Of a DNA stretch of 62,847 nt, positions 24,867 to 33,490 are shown piece by piece (the stretch's first letter is position 1; each line of letters begins with the position of its first letter). The stretch covers positions 1-62,847 of the forward strand of contig DBWI01000006.1 in NCBI GenBank assembly GCA_002308915.1, given 5' to 3'. The position numbers and the translations under genes are program-made. The notes beneath the pieces were generated by a model, which had not been told where the DNA came from, ran no database searches, and worked only from the letters and a program-made list of their open reading frames with translations. This stretch comes from Christensenella sp. UBA1242 (GTDB lineage: Bacteria > Bacillota > Clostridia > Christensenellales > UBA1242).

Positions 24867-25406
24867 ATGGAAGAAATAGTTAATTTAAAAAATGAAATTG
24901 ACAAAAAAGAAAAGAAATTAAAGAAACAAAAAGAATGGCTTGAATATTCAAAATTAGATGCCAAAACATCAAAAAGATTTGGAGCACCGGTTAGAGGTGC
25001 TGGACTAAAAATTGCTGGTCTTGTAGCGATGATGTTGGGCATTATTTTAGTCGTTCCTGCGATAGCATTCTGGTATACAGCTTTGGCTTTACCTTTGGGA
25101 ATAGCAGGGGTTTCTTCGTTTGCACTTGGTACATCTGGGATTGTTGGTGGAAATATACTTGAAAAAAATTTTGATAAAACAATTTCTAAGTGTGAAAAAG
25201 AAGTAGAAGAATTGAATGATGAAATTGAATCGCTAAAACACAAATTGGCAGAGTTTGAATCAGATTCAAAAAAAGTTGGCGAAGTTGAAGAGAAAAAAGA
25301 GACGGAAGATGTACGAGAATTAGAAGAAGACAAAAAGTTTACAAAAAAGAAGACATTTGGAAAGGAAAAATCCAAAAGTCAAGAAGAAGTTGGAAAAGAA
25401 TTGTAA
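24867..25406 (+). CDS. Coiled-coil two-helix membrane protein (paralog of 23883-24359)
   Basis: 179 aa. It has an N-terminal Lys/Glu coiled coil (~1-30), two hydrophobic helices (KIAGLVAMMLGIILVVPAIAF and ALPLGIAGVSSFALG, ~50-92), a second coiled coil, and a highly charged Glu/Lys C-terminal tail of ~45 residues. The layout matches 23883-24359. No enzymatic motif is seen; both termini are predicted on the same side of the membrane, probably cytoplasmic. GGAGA precedes the ATG; its own promoter and terminator frame the gene. Confidence 0.65.
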   Translation: MEEIVNLKNEIDKKEKKLKKQKEWLEYSKLDAKTSKRFGAPVRGAGLKIAGLVAMMLGIILVVPAIAFWYTALALPLGIAGVSSFALGTSGIVGGNILEKNFDKTISKCEKEVEELNDEIESLKHKLAEFESDSKKVGEVEEKKETEDVRELEEDKKFTKKKTFGKEKSKSQEEVGKEL

Positions 25407-25412
25407 TAATTG

Positions 25413-25438
25413 AACCACTGCATTGCAGTGGTTTTTTT
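25413..25438 (+). terminator. Terminator after the 24867-25406 gene
   Basis: AACCACTGCA / TGCAGTGGTT hairpin followed by T7. Confidence 0.85.
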
Positions 25439-25483
25439 AACCTTAAATAAAAATTTTTCATATATACAAAAGTGGAGAATTTT

Positions 25484-27334
25484 ATGAAAGGAATAAAGAT
25501 ACACAAAACTTCTTTTGTTGATGACAAAACAGAACTTGTTGGTGATGTTGTTATTGGTAAAAATTGTACAATAAAAAATTCAAGAATCATCAACTCACAA
25601 ATTGGTGATAACACAAAAATTGTTGATAGTAACATTGAAGATAGTAAGATAAAAAACAATGTAACAATAGGGCCATATTCGCACCTAAGACCAAACTGTG
25701 TTATTGATGATAATGTTCACATTGGTAATTTTGTTGAAATAAAAAACTCCTATATTGGCAAGAGAACAAAAATTCCCCATCTAAGTTATGTTGGGGATGC
25801 GATTGTTGGAGAAGATAACAATATTGGTTGTGGAGTTATTTTTTGTAATTATGATGGAAAAAACAAAAGCAAAACTTTTGTTGGAAGTCGTGTTTTTATT
25901 GGGAGCAATTGCAACATCGTGGCTCCTGTCGTGATTGAAGACGAAAGTTTTATTGCAGCAGGAACAACTGTAACCAATAATGTGGAAAAAGGAAAGTTTT
26001 GTATTGGCAGAGTAAAGAATGAAGTAAAAGACGGAATTTTTAACCAATACTTGCAAAATTTTGTACCAAAACCAAAGTACTTTGGAACAGATGGTATTCG
26101 TGGAATTTATGGAAAAGATTTAACTTGTGAACTTGCCACAAAGGTTGGTTTTTCATTAACCAAAACATCAAAAAATCCAAGAATAGTTGTTGGCATGGAC
26201 ACAAGGCCGAGCGGTAAAGAATTGTTGAATGCTTTTGCGAGTGGTGTTTGCTGTGGTGGTGGAAGCGTGTACTATGCGGGTGTAATTTCAACACCTGGAG
26301 TAGCATATTTGACAAGGTTTTTTGGTTTTGATTATGGTGTTGTTATAACAGCTTCTCATAATCCCGTAGAATACAATGGAATAAAGATTTTTGACAAAAA
26401 TGGGTATAAAATCAATGAAAATCAAGAAAATTTGATAGAAAAACGCTTATTTTTGCCACAAATAACTAAAAATATTAAAACCAAAGAAGTGTTGCCCGAT
26501 GCTTATTTTGAATATATTTTTAGTGTAAGTAAATATGATTTAAGTGGAATAAAAATATTTTTAGATTGCTCAAATGGTGCACTTGGGAATTATGCAACAA
26601 GGATATTTGAAAAGACTGGTGCAAAAGTAATTTCAAAAAACTTGTTTGGAGAAATAAACAAAGATGCAAGTGTTTTAGATGTTGAGTTGTTTGCTAAAAA
26701 CATGAAAGAGGCAAACGCCGATATTGGTTTTTGTTTTGATGGCGATGGTGACAGAGTTATGTGTATTACATCAAATGGCAGAGTTTTGGACGGAGATGAT
26801 ATACTATATATTTTGGCTCGTTACAAAAAACAAAAATGTGTTGTTGGAACAATAATGAGTAATCTTGGCATAGAAAAATCATTAAACAAAATTGGTGCTC
26901 ATATGATTAGGACAAATGTTGGCGACAGAAATATTGCACGAGTAATGAAATCAAAAAGATATACACTTGGTGCAGAAGAATCTGGTCATGTGATAATTGG
27001 AGATTTGACAACAACTGGGGATGGACTTCTTACTGCAATGTATCTAATGAATATATACAAAGAACGGAAAGATTTGTTTGATTGTGCAGAAAAATTATAT
27101 AAATATCCAACAAAATCATGCAAATATAAGACAAATAACTTAAAAATTACAAAAAACAAAGATTTTCAGTCAGAATTAAAACATATTGAAGACAAGTTAA
27201 AACAAAGTGGAAGAATAATTGTTCGTCCAAGTGGAACAGAACCAGTAATAAGGATTACTGTTGAGCATAAAGATGATACTGTTGCATCAAAAATTGCTAA
27301 TGAAATAATTGAGCTTATAAAAAAGTATGAATGA
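25484..27334 (+). CDS. Fusion: GlmU-type glucosamine-1-phosphate acetyltransferase + phosphoglucosamine mutase GlmM
   Basis: 616 aa. Residues ~1-190 are a left-handed beta-helix of the GlmU acetyltransferase kind: GPYSHLRPN, HIGNFVEIKNSYIG, the catalytic His99 in KIPHLSYVGDAIVGE, NIGCGVIFCNYDGKNK, and APVVIEDESFIAAGTTVT. Residues ~195-616 are GlmM: YFGTDGIRG, phospho-Ser291 in TASHNPVEYNG, the metal loop DGDGDRV, GAEESGH, and RPSGTEPVIRI. The pair would convert GlcN-6-P to GlcN-1-P and then GlcNAc-1-P. GlmU's uridylyltransferase domain is absent and must be encoded elsewhere. GGAG lies 6 nt before the ATG at 25484. It overlaps the next gene by 8 nt. Confidence 0.92.
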   Translation: MKGIKIHKTSFVDDKTELVGDVVIGKNCTIKNSRIINSQIGDNTKIVDSNIEDSKIKNNVTIGPYSHLRPNCVIDDNVHIGNFVEIKNSYIGKRTKIPHLSYVGDAIVGEDNNIGCGVIFCNYDGKNKSKTFVGSRVFIGSNCNIVAPVVIEDESFIAAGTTVTNNVEKGKFCIGRVKNEVKDGIFNQYLQNFVPKPKYFGTDGIRGIYGKDLTCELATKVGFSLTKTSKNPRIVVGMDTRPSGKELLNAFASGVCCGGGSVYYAGVISTPGVAYLTRFFGFDYGVVITASHNPVEYNGIKIFDKNGYKINENQENLIEKRLFLPQITKNIKTKEVLPDAYFEYIFSVSKYDLSGIKIFLDCSNGALGNYATRIFEKTGAKVISKNLFGEINKDASVLDVELFAKNMKEANADIGFCFDGDGDRVMCITSNGRVLDGDDILYILARYKKQKCVVGTIMSNLGIEKSLNKIGAHMIRTNVGDRNIARVMKSKRYTLGAEESGHVIIGDLTTTGDGLLTAMYLMNIYKERKDLFDCAEKLYKYPTKSCKYKTNNLKITKNKDFQSELKHIEDKLKQSGRIIVRPSGTEPVIRITVEHKDDTVASKIANEIIELIKKYE

Positions 27335-28178
27335 TTTTGAGATAATTCAAAGTGGCATAAATAGTTTTAAAAAAGATAGACGAATTGAAACAATAAAAAT
27401 AGGCAAATCAACTCTTGGTGAAATGATGTATGCCTTTCATAAAGGGAGTTACACTTCGCCACAAATACTTATCACAGGTGGTATTCATGCAAGAGAATAC
27501 ATATCATCACTTGTTGTAACAAATTTGATATTTGATTGGGATATGGAATATGGTTGCTACTTTGTCCCGCTTGTCAATCCAGATGGAGCAAGGTTGTGCA
27601 CATGTGGTGATTATTTTATAAAAGATGAAGACTATAAGGCGATGTTGCAAAGGTTGAATAAAAATTCAACTAATTTCAACAAATGGAAAGCAAATATAAG
27701 AGGAGTTGACCTTAATCAAAACTTTGATGCTGGCTGGGGCAAAAGCAAGTTTTGTTCGGTAATTCCAGGGAGTTCTGGATTTTGTGGTGAAAGTGTCAAC
27801 AGTGAAATAGAAACAAAAAACATACAAAACTTTATTGGTGGAATAAATATTCAACTATCATTTTGCTATCATTCCAAGGGGAAAGTGGTTTATTATGGTT
27901 ATGAAAAACTAGCCAAAGACATATTACAAAAGGAAAAGTTTATGGCAAAAACGCTTTGCAAAGTTCTAAAATACAAAAAAATTCGTTCAATAGGCTCAAC
28001 TGGTGGGCTTGGAGATTATATTGGTTACAGACTGGGTATTCCAAGTGTTACAATTGAACTTGGAAGTGACAGGTATTGTCATCCAATACCTTGTGATATG
28101 ATAAAACGTATATATAAAAACCAATATAAGGCACTAAAAATCTGCGTTCAGAGGTATTATGATAGATTTACACAATGA
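27327..28178 (+). CDS. M14-family zinc carboxypeptidase
   Basis: 283 aa, no signal peptide, so probably cytoplasmic. M14 zinc ligands are HAREY (H54, E57) and H182 in CYHSKG; the catalytic Glu is E244 in VTIELGSD. VNPDGA and the NQNFDAGWG block are also typical. Relatives cleave gamma-D-Glu-meso-diaminopimelate bonds in muropeptides. The position between the amino-sugar fusion gene and an M19 dipeptidase supports a peptidoglycan turnover role. It overlaps both neighbours (8 and 20 nt), which implies tight co-expression. Confidence 0.85.
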   Translation: MNDFEIIQSGINSFKKDRRIETIKIGKSTLGEMMYAFHKGSYTSPQILITGGIHAREYISSLVVTNLIFDWDMEYGCYFVPLVNPDGARLCTCGDYFIKDEDYKAMLQRLNKNSTNFNKWKANIRGVDLNQNFDAGWGKSKFCSVIPGSSGFCGESVNSEIETKNIQNFIGGINIQLSFCYHSKGKVVYYGYEKLAKDILQKEKFMAKTLCKVLKYKKIRSIGSTGGLGDYIGYRLGIPSVTIELGSDRYCHPIPCDMIKRIYKNQYKALKICVQRYYDRFTQ

Positions 28179-28962
28179 TTGTCTCACGGCAAAAATTACA
28201 AAAAATAGGCTGGAAAGCTATTTATTTGCTTGCCAAAAGCACTTAAGCAAGCTATATTGTCCAGTTTTTACAACAGAACTAAATAACCCAGTTGAATTTA
28301 TAAATGATAAACAAAAACTTTTGCAAAAGTTTTCTTACACACAAATCTGTATTGAAGATATTGGTTTTTTACCTTCAAATGACTTTGATTTTTTGTTATC
28401 AATAAAACCCAAATATGTTGGCATTGTGTGGAATAATTCCAATATGTATGGCTGTGGTGCGTACAGCCAAGGTGGATTAACGCAAAAAGGAAAAACTCTT
28501 GTAAAATTTCTTGAAAAGAATAATATAATTGTTGACACAGCACATATGAACTATAGAACTTTTTTTGATTTTGTTAACATCACACAAAAACCAATTTTTT
28601 GTTCCCATACTGGGTTATATTCTGTTGTTAATGACAAACGAAATTTTACAGATGAGCAAATAAAAATTATTGTTCAATCTGGTGGAATTTTTGGACTATT
28701 TTTTGTTGGAAAATATTTAACAAAAAGCAGTACTTTTTTGGGTGATGATGTAGTTAAAAACATTGACTATTTTGTTCAAAAATTTGGAGCAAAAAATCTT
28801 GCGATTGGTACAGATTTTTACGGTACAAAAGATCTCCCTCGTGATATTCAAAATTATAGTCAAATTGAAAAAATTAAGCAAAAAATGGGTAAAATTGGGT
28901 ACAAAAACACTCAAATTGATGATATTTTTGACTTTAATGCACAAAAATTGGATAATTGGTAA
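28159..28962 (+). CDS. Membrane dipeptidase-like protein (peptidase family M19)
   Basis: 267 aa. M19 (renal dipeptidase) landmarks are MIDLHNDCL with the first metal pair, GGLTQKGKTLVKFLEKNNIIVDTAHM, FCSHTG, and NLAIGTDFYGT. These enzymes use two zinc ions to cleave dipeptides, including D-amino-acid-containing ones, which fits peptidoglycan fragment recycling with the upstream M14 gene. It is shorter than the ~310-400 aa typical of the family, and the Glu usually following the HxD region lies in FTTELNN. GAGGT inside the preceding gene is its ribosome-binding site. Confidence 0.85.
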   Translation: MIDLHNDCLTAKITKNRLESYLFACQKHLSKLYCPVFTTELNNPVEFINDKQKLLQKFSYTQICIEDIGFLPSNDFDFLLSIKPKYVGIVWNNSNMYGCGAYSQGGLTQKGKTLVKFLEKNNIIVDTAHMNYRTFFDFVNITQKPIFCSHTGLYSVVNDKRNFTDEQIKIIVQSGGIFGLFFVGKYLTKSSTFLGDDVVKNIDYFVQKFGAKNLAIGTDFYGTKDLPRDIQNYSQIEKIKQKMGKIGYKNTQIDDIFDFNAQKLDNW

Positions 28963-28975
28963 TCATTTTTGAAAT

Positions 28976-29005
28976 AAAAAAAAGACACGTTTTTGTGTCT
29001 TTTTT
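28976..29005 (+). terminator. Bidirectional terminator between convergent operons
   Basis: AAAAAAGACAC-GTTTTT-GTGTCTTTTTT. It serves the M19 gene on plus and the HelD-like gene on minus. Confidence 0.85.
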
Positions 29006-31031
29006 AATTACCAAAAGTTAAAAATTTTGATGGATTTCCAGCAAACAAAATTCTTAGTTGATGCATGGCTCTTGTTGATGCAACATACAGTGCTTCTTTG
29101 TCTATTGGATTTCTGAAATTTTCGTCATCACAATCAACAATAATTATGGCATCAAATTCAAGACCTTTAACAAGAAAAGTTGGAGCCAAAACAATGCCAT
29201 CACTAAAGTTCAATGTTTCAATTGTAAGGTGTCTATATTTTAATTTTCCGTATAGCAATTTGTTTAGTTGCTCGCACTGAGAAATTGTTTTTGTTAAAAT
29301 TCCAATATTTTTATGATTACACTCTTCAAAGTATTTTACTGATTGCAAAATGTAATCAATTTTTTGTTGTAAATTTGAATATTTTGCAATTTGGACTTTT
29401 GAACCATGTCTTTGTACAATATCAACATTTGTTCTTCCAATCAAATTGTTTGCAAAAGTTGTAATTTCGTATGTTGAACGATAACTTTTGTTGAGCGATA
29501 ATACTTCATAACCATTTGCGCACACTTTGCCATAATTTTCAATAATGTCATTTTTTGAACCACTAACACTTTGCAATGTATCACCCAGAATTGTTTTTAC
29601 GCAAGGGAACATTGTGTTAATAATTTTGAATGTTAGTGGGTTGTAATCTTGGAACTCATCAATGAGTAGATGTTTGATTTTATTGAATGTTGTGTGGCCA
29701 TAAAGATATTGTTTAATATAGAGCAATGGTACTGCATCTTCGTATTTTATTTTGTTTGTTTTAACAAAGCTTGAATGGTAGTAAGTTTGCAAAAATGCGT
29801 TATAAATGGTAAAAATATCGGTTTTTTGCATCATTTTTGCTATATTTTTGTTAATTTCTGACCTCGGCATTGTTTTGTCATATCTTTTTGCTTCGTCAAA
29901 AATGTATTCTTTTATCCAATCAATTTTTAAGTACACAGGTCTATTTTTGTATTTCACACTATACAAATCTTGAAGCATTCCTTGGTCAATTATCAGCATT
30001 TTGTCGTAGTATATATCAAAAGGTTCAAATGCGTTATTAAAGTATTCCTCGCAAAATTTTTGGATATCATCGCAAAACTGCATACTGTTTTTTAGTTTGC
30101 AATTTTTTACTTCAAACTCATCTGTAAGCAATCTTTCAACTTGTTCTGTTTTACTTTCAATTTGATATGGTATGTCAAGCTCTTCTTTTAGGATTTCGTC
30201 TAGCACTGTTTCTGCAATATTTTCTTCGCCAAGTTCTGGAAGTACATTTGATATATAATCCGAGAAAAATCTGTTTGGGGACAAAATGAGTATAGATTTT
30301 GAATTTAGAGTTTTTCTGTGCTTATACAACATATATGCAATTCTGTGAAGTGCAATGGATGTTTTTCCACTTCCAGCAACTCCGTGAACAATCATATCAT
30401 TTTGTGTTTCTCGTCTAATAATTTGGTTTTGTTCTTTTTGAATAGTTGAAACAATGTTTTTCATTTTTTCACTATTTGTTTTTGCCAAAACTTCTTGCAA
30501 AATACTGTCATCAATCTTTATGTCACTTTCAAGAGCAAAAACCATTTTCCCATTTTCAATTTTGTATTGGCGTTTGCTATTGATGTTTCCAGTTACTTTT
30601 CCATTTTCTGTGTCATACTCGCCATGACCAACATCAAAGTTATAATATAGTTCGCTAAAAGGTGCACGCCAGTCAACAATGTATACTTTTGTGTCAACTT
30701 TAATTCCTTTTAGACCAATTCTATAAAATAATCTGTCGTTATCCGAAGTTGTAAAATCTATTGCTCCAAAGTAAGGTGATTTTTGCGAGGCCCTAAAAGA
30801 AACAAGTTCTGCAATATTTTGTTGTTGGGTTTCTTCAAGCATGGAAATTTGGTTCTGGGCAAAAGCTTTTTCTGCATTATCCATTTCATAGATATTTTCC
30901 CAAGCATAAGACATGTTTTCTTTTATGCTGTCCAAAAGCTGCTTATCACGACTTTCAACATCTTCAATTTTGGTTTTTATAATTTTTAGAACATTATCAA
31001 GAAAGTCTAATTCTTCCTTTGGTATTTCCAT
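29004..31031 (-). CDS. HelD-like UvrD/Rep superfamily 1 ATPase
   Basis: 675 aa. The N-terminal coiled coil (residues ~1-70) and the YIVDWRAPFSELYYNF block are typical of HelD. Walker A is GVAGSGKTSIALHRIAYMLY (about residue 217), Walker B is LLIDEFQDYN, and late motifs are LNKSYRST, VKGLEFDAIIIVDCD and YVASTRAM. HelD uses ATP to release RNA polymerase from DNA and help recycle it. Length fits the clostridial form. GAGGA lies before the ATG, with promoter TTGAAA-17-TAGTAT at 31062-31090. Confidence 0.88.
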   Translation of the reverse strand: MEIPKEELDFLDNVLKIIKTKIEDVESRDKQLLDSIKENMSYAWENIYEMDNAEKAFAQNQISMLEETQQQNIAELVSFRASQKSPYFGAIDFTTSDNDRLFYRIGLKGIKVDTKVYIVDWRAPFSELYYNFDVGHGEYDTENGKVTGNINSKRQYKIENGKMVFALESDIKIDDSILQEVLAKTNSEKMKNIVSTIQKEQNQIIRRETQNDMIVHGVAGSGKTSIALHRIAYMLYKHRKTLNSKSILILSPNRFFSDYISNVLPELGEENIAETVLDEILKEELDIPYQIESKTEQVERLLTDEFEVKNCKLKNSMQFCDDIQKFCEEYFNNAFEPFDIYYDKMLIIDQGMLQDLYSVKYKNRPVYLKIDWIKEYIFDEAKRYDKTMPRSEINKNIAKMMQKTDIFTIYNAFLQTYYHSSFVKTNKIKYEDAVPLLYIKQYLYGHTTFNKIKHLLIDEFQDYNPLTFKIINTMFPCVKTILGDTLQSVSGSKNDIIENYGKVCANGYEVLSLNKSYRSTYEITTFANNLIGRTNVDIVQRHGSKVQIAKYSNLQQKIDYILQSVKYFEECNHKNIGILTKTISQCEQLNKLLYGKLKYRHLTIETLNFSDGIVLAPTFLVKGLEFDAIIIVDCDDENFRNPIDKEALYVASTRAMHQLRILFAGNPSKFLTFGN

Positions 31032-31061
31032 ATTTCCTCACAAAAAAATAAAAATCGCTTA

Positions 31062-31090
31062 ATACTACCATAAAAAATAATAAATTTCAA
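31062..31090 (-). promoter_or_regulatory. Promoter of the HelD-like gene
   Basis: -35 TTGAAA (31090-31085), 17-bp spacer, -10 TAGTAT (31067-31062). Confidence 0.6.
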
Positions 31091-31105
31091 CCACAAAAAC
31101 GATAT

Positions 31106-31135
31106 TTGACAAAAATATTTATATTAGTGTAAACT
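31106..31135 (+). promoter_or_regulatory. Promoter of the GLUG-repeat surface protein
   Basis: -35 TTGACA (31106-31111), 18-bp spacer, -10 TAAACT (31130-31135). The -35 lies within TTTGACAAA (31105-31113), whose complement TTTGTCAAA matches the Spo0A-box consensus. Confidence 0.65.
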
Positions 31136-31159
31136 AATAATAAATAAGGAGGTGGGGTT

Positions 31160-32971
31160 ATGTACATGTCAAAGTATAGAAAACATAACAACGCCTTCTT
31201 TTTGCTTTGCTACAGTTTGTGTTTGGTTATGACACTAATGTTAATTTTATCCTTTATCAGTCCAACAGATAAATTCATTTTGGCAGCAGACACATACTGG
31301 TCAAACAACAAGTCAACATCTGTAGAAAGCGTTAGTAGTGTATATCAAATAAGGTCAGGAAAAGACTTGGCATTCTTTTTCCATTCAACAAGTGCAAAAA
31401 AAGCAGTGCTTTATTGTGATATAGATATGTCAGCACATGTTTGGGATGGTCCAGAAAGTGTTTCCATAAACAAAGAATTAGATGGCAAAGGTAACACAAT
31501 AACAGGTCTTAGATACAAAGGAACAAACAATGGACTTGTTGCAAAATCGACTGCTGGTACTTTTACATTCAAGAATATGAGTGTATACATAGATGCAACA
31601 ACCAGTGCAAATGGTTCAACCGGAGCATTTGTTGGTGAAAAGACTGGTGGAAGTTTAACAATAAGCAGTTGTTCTGTGTATGGTAGCATTTCAAATTCAG
31701 GTTCATATTCAAGCAGAAATGTTGGTGGTATGGTAGGAAAAACTAATGAACTTACTGCAACAAGTTGTTTTAACTATGCAGCAATAAGTGGTAGTGCAAC
31801 ATCATATAGTCTTGGTGGAATAGTAGGTAATGCTTCATCAAGTACATTAACACTATGTTCAAATTCAGCTGCCATTTCTGGAACAGCAACATATATCGGT
31901 GGACTTGTTGGATATTCTGGTGGATTAACAATGAGTAATTCAAGAAGTTGCAATAGTGGAGCAATAACAAACAATTCAACAAGTAGTTACACTGGTGGAA
32001 TTGTTGGTTATGCAATACCAACAAACACAACAATAAGTTATGTATACAACACTGGAGTAATTACATCAAGCTCCACTGGTGGTGGACTTGTTGGGGCATC
32101 TTCAAAAACTATAACTTTTGGAAATGTATATAACAGTGCAAAAGTATCAGTACTAAACAAGGCAGGTGGTTGGGAAATTGTTGTTAATGATGGAGAAGTC
32201 GCTCGTCTTAAAGGAGGAGTGCCATATCAACAATACAACAATGCTCCTATAATAAATAATGATAGTGGACCAACTTATACAGAGGAAGATTATTGGTATA
32301 CGGTAAAAGCAACATTAAAAATATATGAAACAAAATTAGTTGATGTTTCTTTTATTGGAGATGGAAGCTACAACAAAAGTGGTTCAAAACTTTATTCAAT
32401 AAATCCGCATAATAGTAGTACAACTGCAGATTTAAAGTTTGTTTTAAATGGGAAATATGTCAGCAATGGAACAACAATAAAGACATTTGGTGGCTCTGAA
32501 TTTTATCTTAACAATTATTCGTCTAAATATGTATATTCTGAAAAAATAAACATAGAAACGGGAATAAACTCTTATTGGTATGCACAAAATTATTATCCAT
32601 TTAGGTATGCTATATTTGGTTATGAGATATATGATTTACCAAATCAGCACTATAGTTATTATAAAGATTTAGTCAGTGCGGATCTTGTTGGAATAACTAT
32701 ATATCGTTCTGGAAATAATTTTACCATGTATCCAACTTTGGATATATCTTATACAATAATAGATGGTGGTTATCATGGGGGCAATGGATACGATACAATA
32801 ACAACAGATGTTTGTGGAACATATTCTTACACATATACTGCATCAAGTACACAAAATATAAATTATATTAGCGAAGATTCAATCAAATCAGCATCATTTG
32901 AAGGTAGTTACTTTTCAACAAATTCTCAAATAAATGGTGGTTTGCCATATTTTCCAGAGATGTATTGGTAA
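31160..32971 (+). CDS. Secreted surface protein with GLUG-type repeats
   Basis: 603 aa. A signal peptide (hydrophobic ~12-36, probable cleavage after ILAA) precedes a region (residues ~90-340) built of GLUG-like beta-helix units: GAFVGEKTGGSLTISSCSVYG, NVGGMVGKTNELTATSC, LGGIVGNASSSTLTLCSN, IGGLVGYSGGLTMSNS and TGGIVGYAIPTNTTI. The following ~260 residues are Tyr/Ser/Asn-rich beta structure, not recognised. No anchor motif is visible, so it may be released or held non-covalently. AAGGAGG lies 7 nt before the ATG. Repeats of this type occur in adhesins. Confidence 0.8.
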   Translation: MYMSKYRKHNNAFFLLCYSLCLVMTLMLILSFISPTDKFILAADTYWSNNKSTSVESVSSVYQIRSGKDLAFFFHSTSAKKAVLYCDIDMSAHVWDGPESVSINKELDGKGNTITGLRYKGTNNGLVAKSTAGTFTFKNMSVYIDATTSANGSTGAFVGEKTGGSLTISSCSVYGSISNSGSYSSRNVGGMVGKTNELTATSCFNYAAISGSATSYSLGGIVGNASSSTLTLCSNSAAISGTATYIGGLVGYSGGLTMSNSRSCNSGAITNNSTSSYTGGIVGYAIPTNTTISYVYNTGVITSSSTGGGLVGASSKTITFGNVYNSAKVSVLNKAGGWEIVVNDGEVARLKGGVPYQQYNNAPIINNDSGPTYTEEDYWYTVKATLKIYETKLVDVSFIGDGSYNKSGSKLYSINPHNSSTTADLKFVLNGKYVSNGTTIKTFGGSEFYLNNYSSKYVYSEKINIETGINSYWYAQNYYPFRYAIFGYEIYDLPNQHYSYYKDLVSADLVGITIYRSGNNFTMYPTLDISYTIIDGGYHGGNGYDTITTDVCGTYSYTYTASSTQNINYISEDSIKSASFEGSYFSTNSQINGGLPYFPEMYW

Positions 32972-32985
32972 AAAATTGAGAATCA

Positions 32986-33015
32986 AAAAACCCACTCATT
33001 TTGAGTGGGTTTTTG
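32986..33015 (+). terminator. Bidirectional terminator
   Basis: AAAACCCACTCA-TTT-TGAGTGGGTTTTT between convergent genes. Confidence 0.85.
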
Positions 33016-33024
33016 TTGTTTTTA

Positions 33025-33408
33025 TTACACTTTTTTGTTTAGGTATTTAAGCAAAATGTCTATTGATTGAGAAAGTTCTGAAGATTGCTCGTGAAGTATT
33101 TTGTTCAAGCTGTCAAGATATTCATTGAGCATTTGTTTGCCTTTTGGAGCAATTTGATATGTTATTGCTCTGCCATCAGATAATGACTTTTGACTATAAA
33201 TAAGTCCGTCAGCAATCATCTTTTTTGTAAGAAGTGCCAAGTTTGACTTAACAATACCAAGTTTTGATACAAGAATTTGTGGACTAACGCTTTGATATTC
33301 GTCAACAAAATACAACACCTTTAAAACGTTGTTTGTTGCATCGTTTTTTGAAATGTTGCAAATTGTTTGAGATAGTGCTTTTATTTCCAAAATTTTTCTT
33401 GCGTTCAT
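33025..33408 (-). CDS. MarR-like winged-helix regulator
   Basis: 127 aa. The winged-helix core is VLYFVDEYQSVSPQILVSKLGIVKSNLALLTKKMIADGLI with a wing YSQKSLSDGRAITYQIAPKGKQML, which is the MarR pattern. A C-terminal helix for dimerisation follows. Ligand and targets are unknown; it diverges from recD2 and may control the shared region. There is no Shine-Dalgarno: TATAAT ends 7 nt before the ATG under a perfect TTGACA, so the transcript should be leaderless. Confidence 0.8.
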   Translation of the reverse strand: MNARKILEIKALSQTICNISKNDATNNVLKVLYFVDEYQSVSPQILVSKLGIVKSNLALLTKKMIADGLIYSQKSLSDGRAITYQIAPKGKQMLNEYLDSLNKILHEQSSELSQSIDILLKYLNKKV

Positions 33409-33415
33409 ACAATTT

Positions 33416-33443
33416 ATTATAAAATATTATTTATAGATGTCAA
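33416..33443 (-). promoter_or_regulatory. Consensus promoter giving a leaderless transcript (MarR-like gene)
   Basis: -35 TTGACA (33443-33438), 16-bp spacer, -10 TATAAT (33421-33416), 7 nt to the ATG. Confidence 0.85.
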
Positions 33444-33452
33444 ACGAAATGC

Positions 33453-33481
33453 TTGTAGTTTTTCAAAAATTAATTTATAAT
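33453..33481 (+). promoter_or_regulatory. Promoter of recD2 (near-leaderless)
   Basis: -35 TTGTAG (33453-33458), 17-bp spacer, -10 TATAAT (33476-33481), 9 nt to the ATG at 33491. Confidence 0.7.
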
Positions 33482-33490
33482 TTACTCATA

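Noticed and set aside
24839..25375. Long open frame of 178 codons on the minus strand
   Set aside because: It is the complement of the coiled-coil membrane protein gene 24867-25406, which has promoter, ribosome-binding site and terminator; the antisense product is Ser/Phe-rich low complexity.
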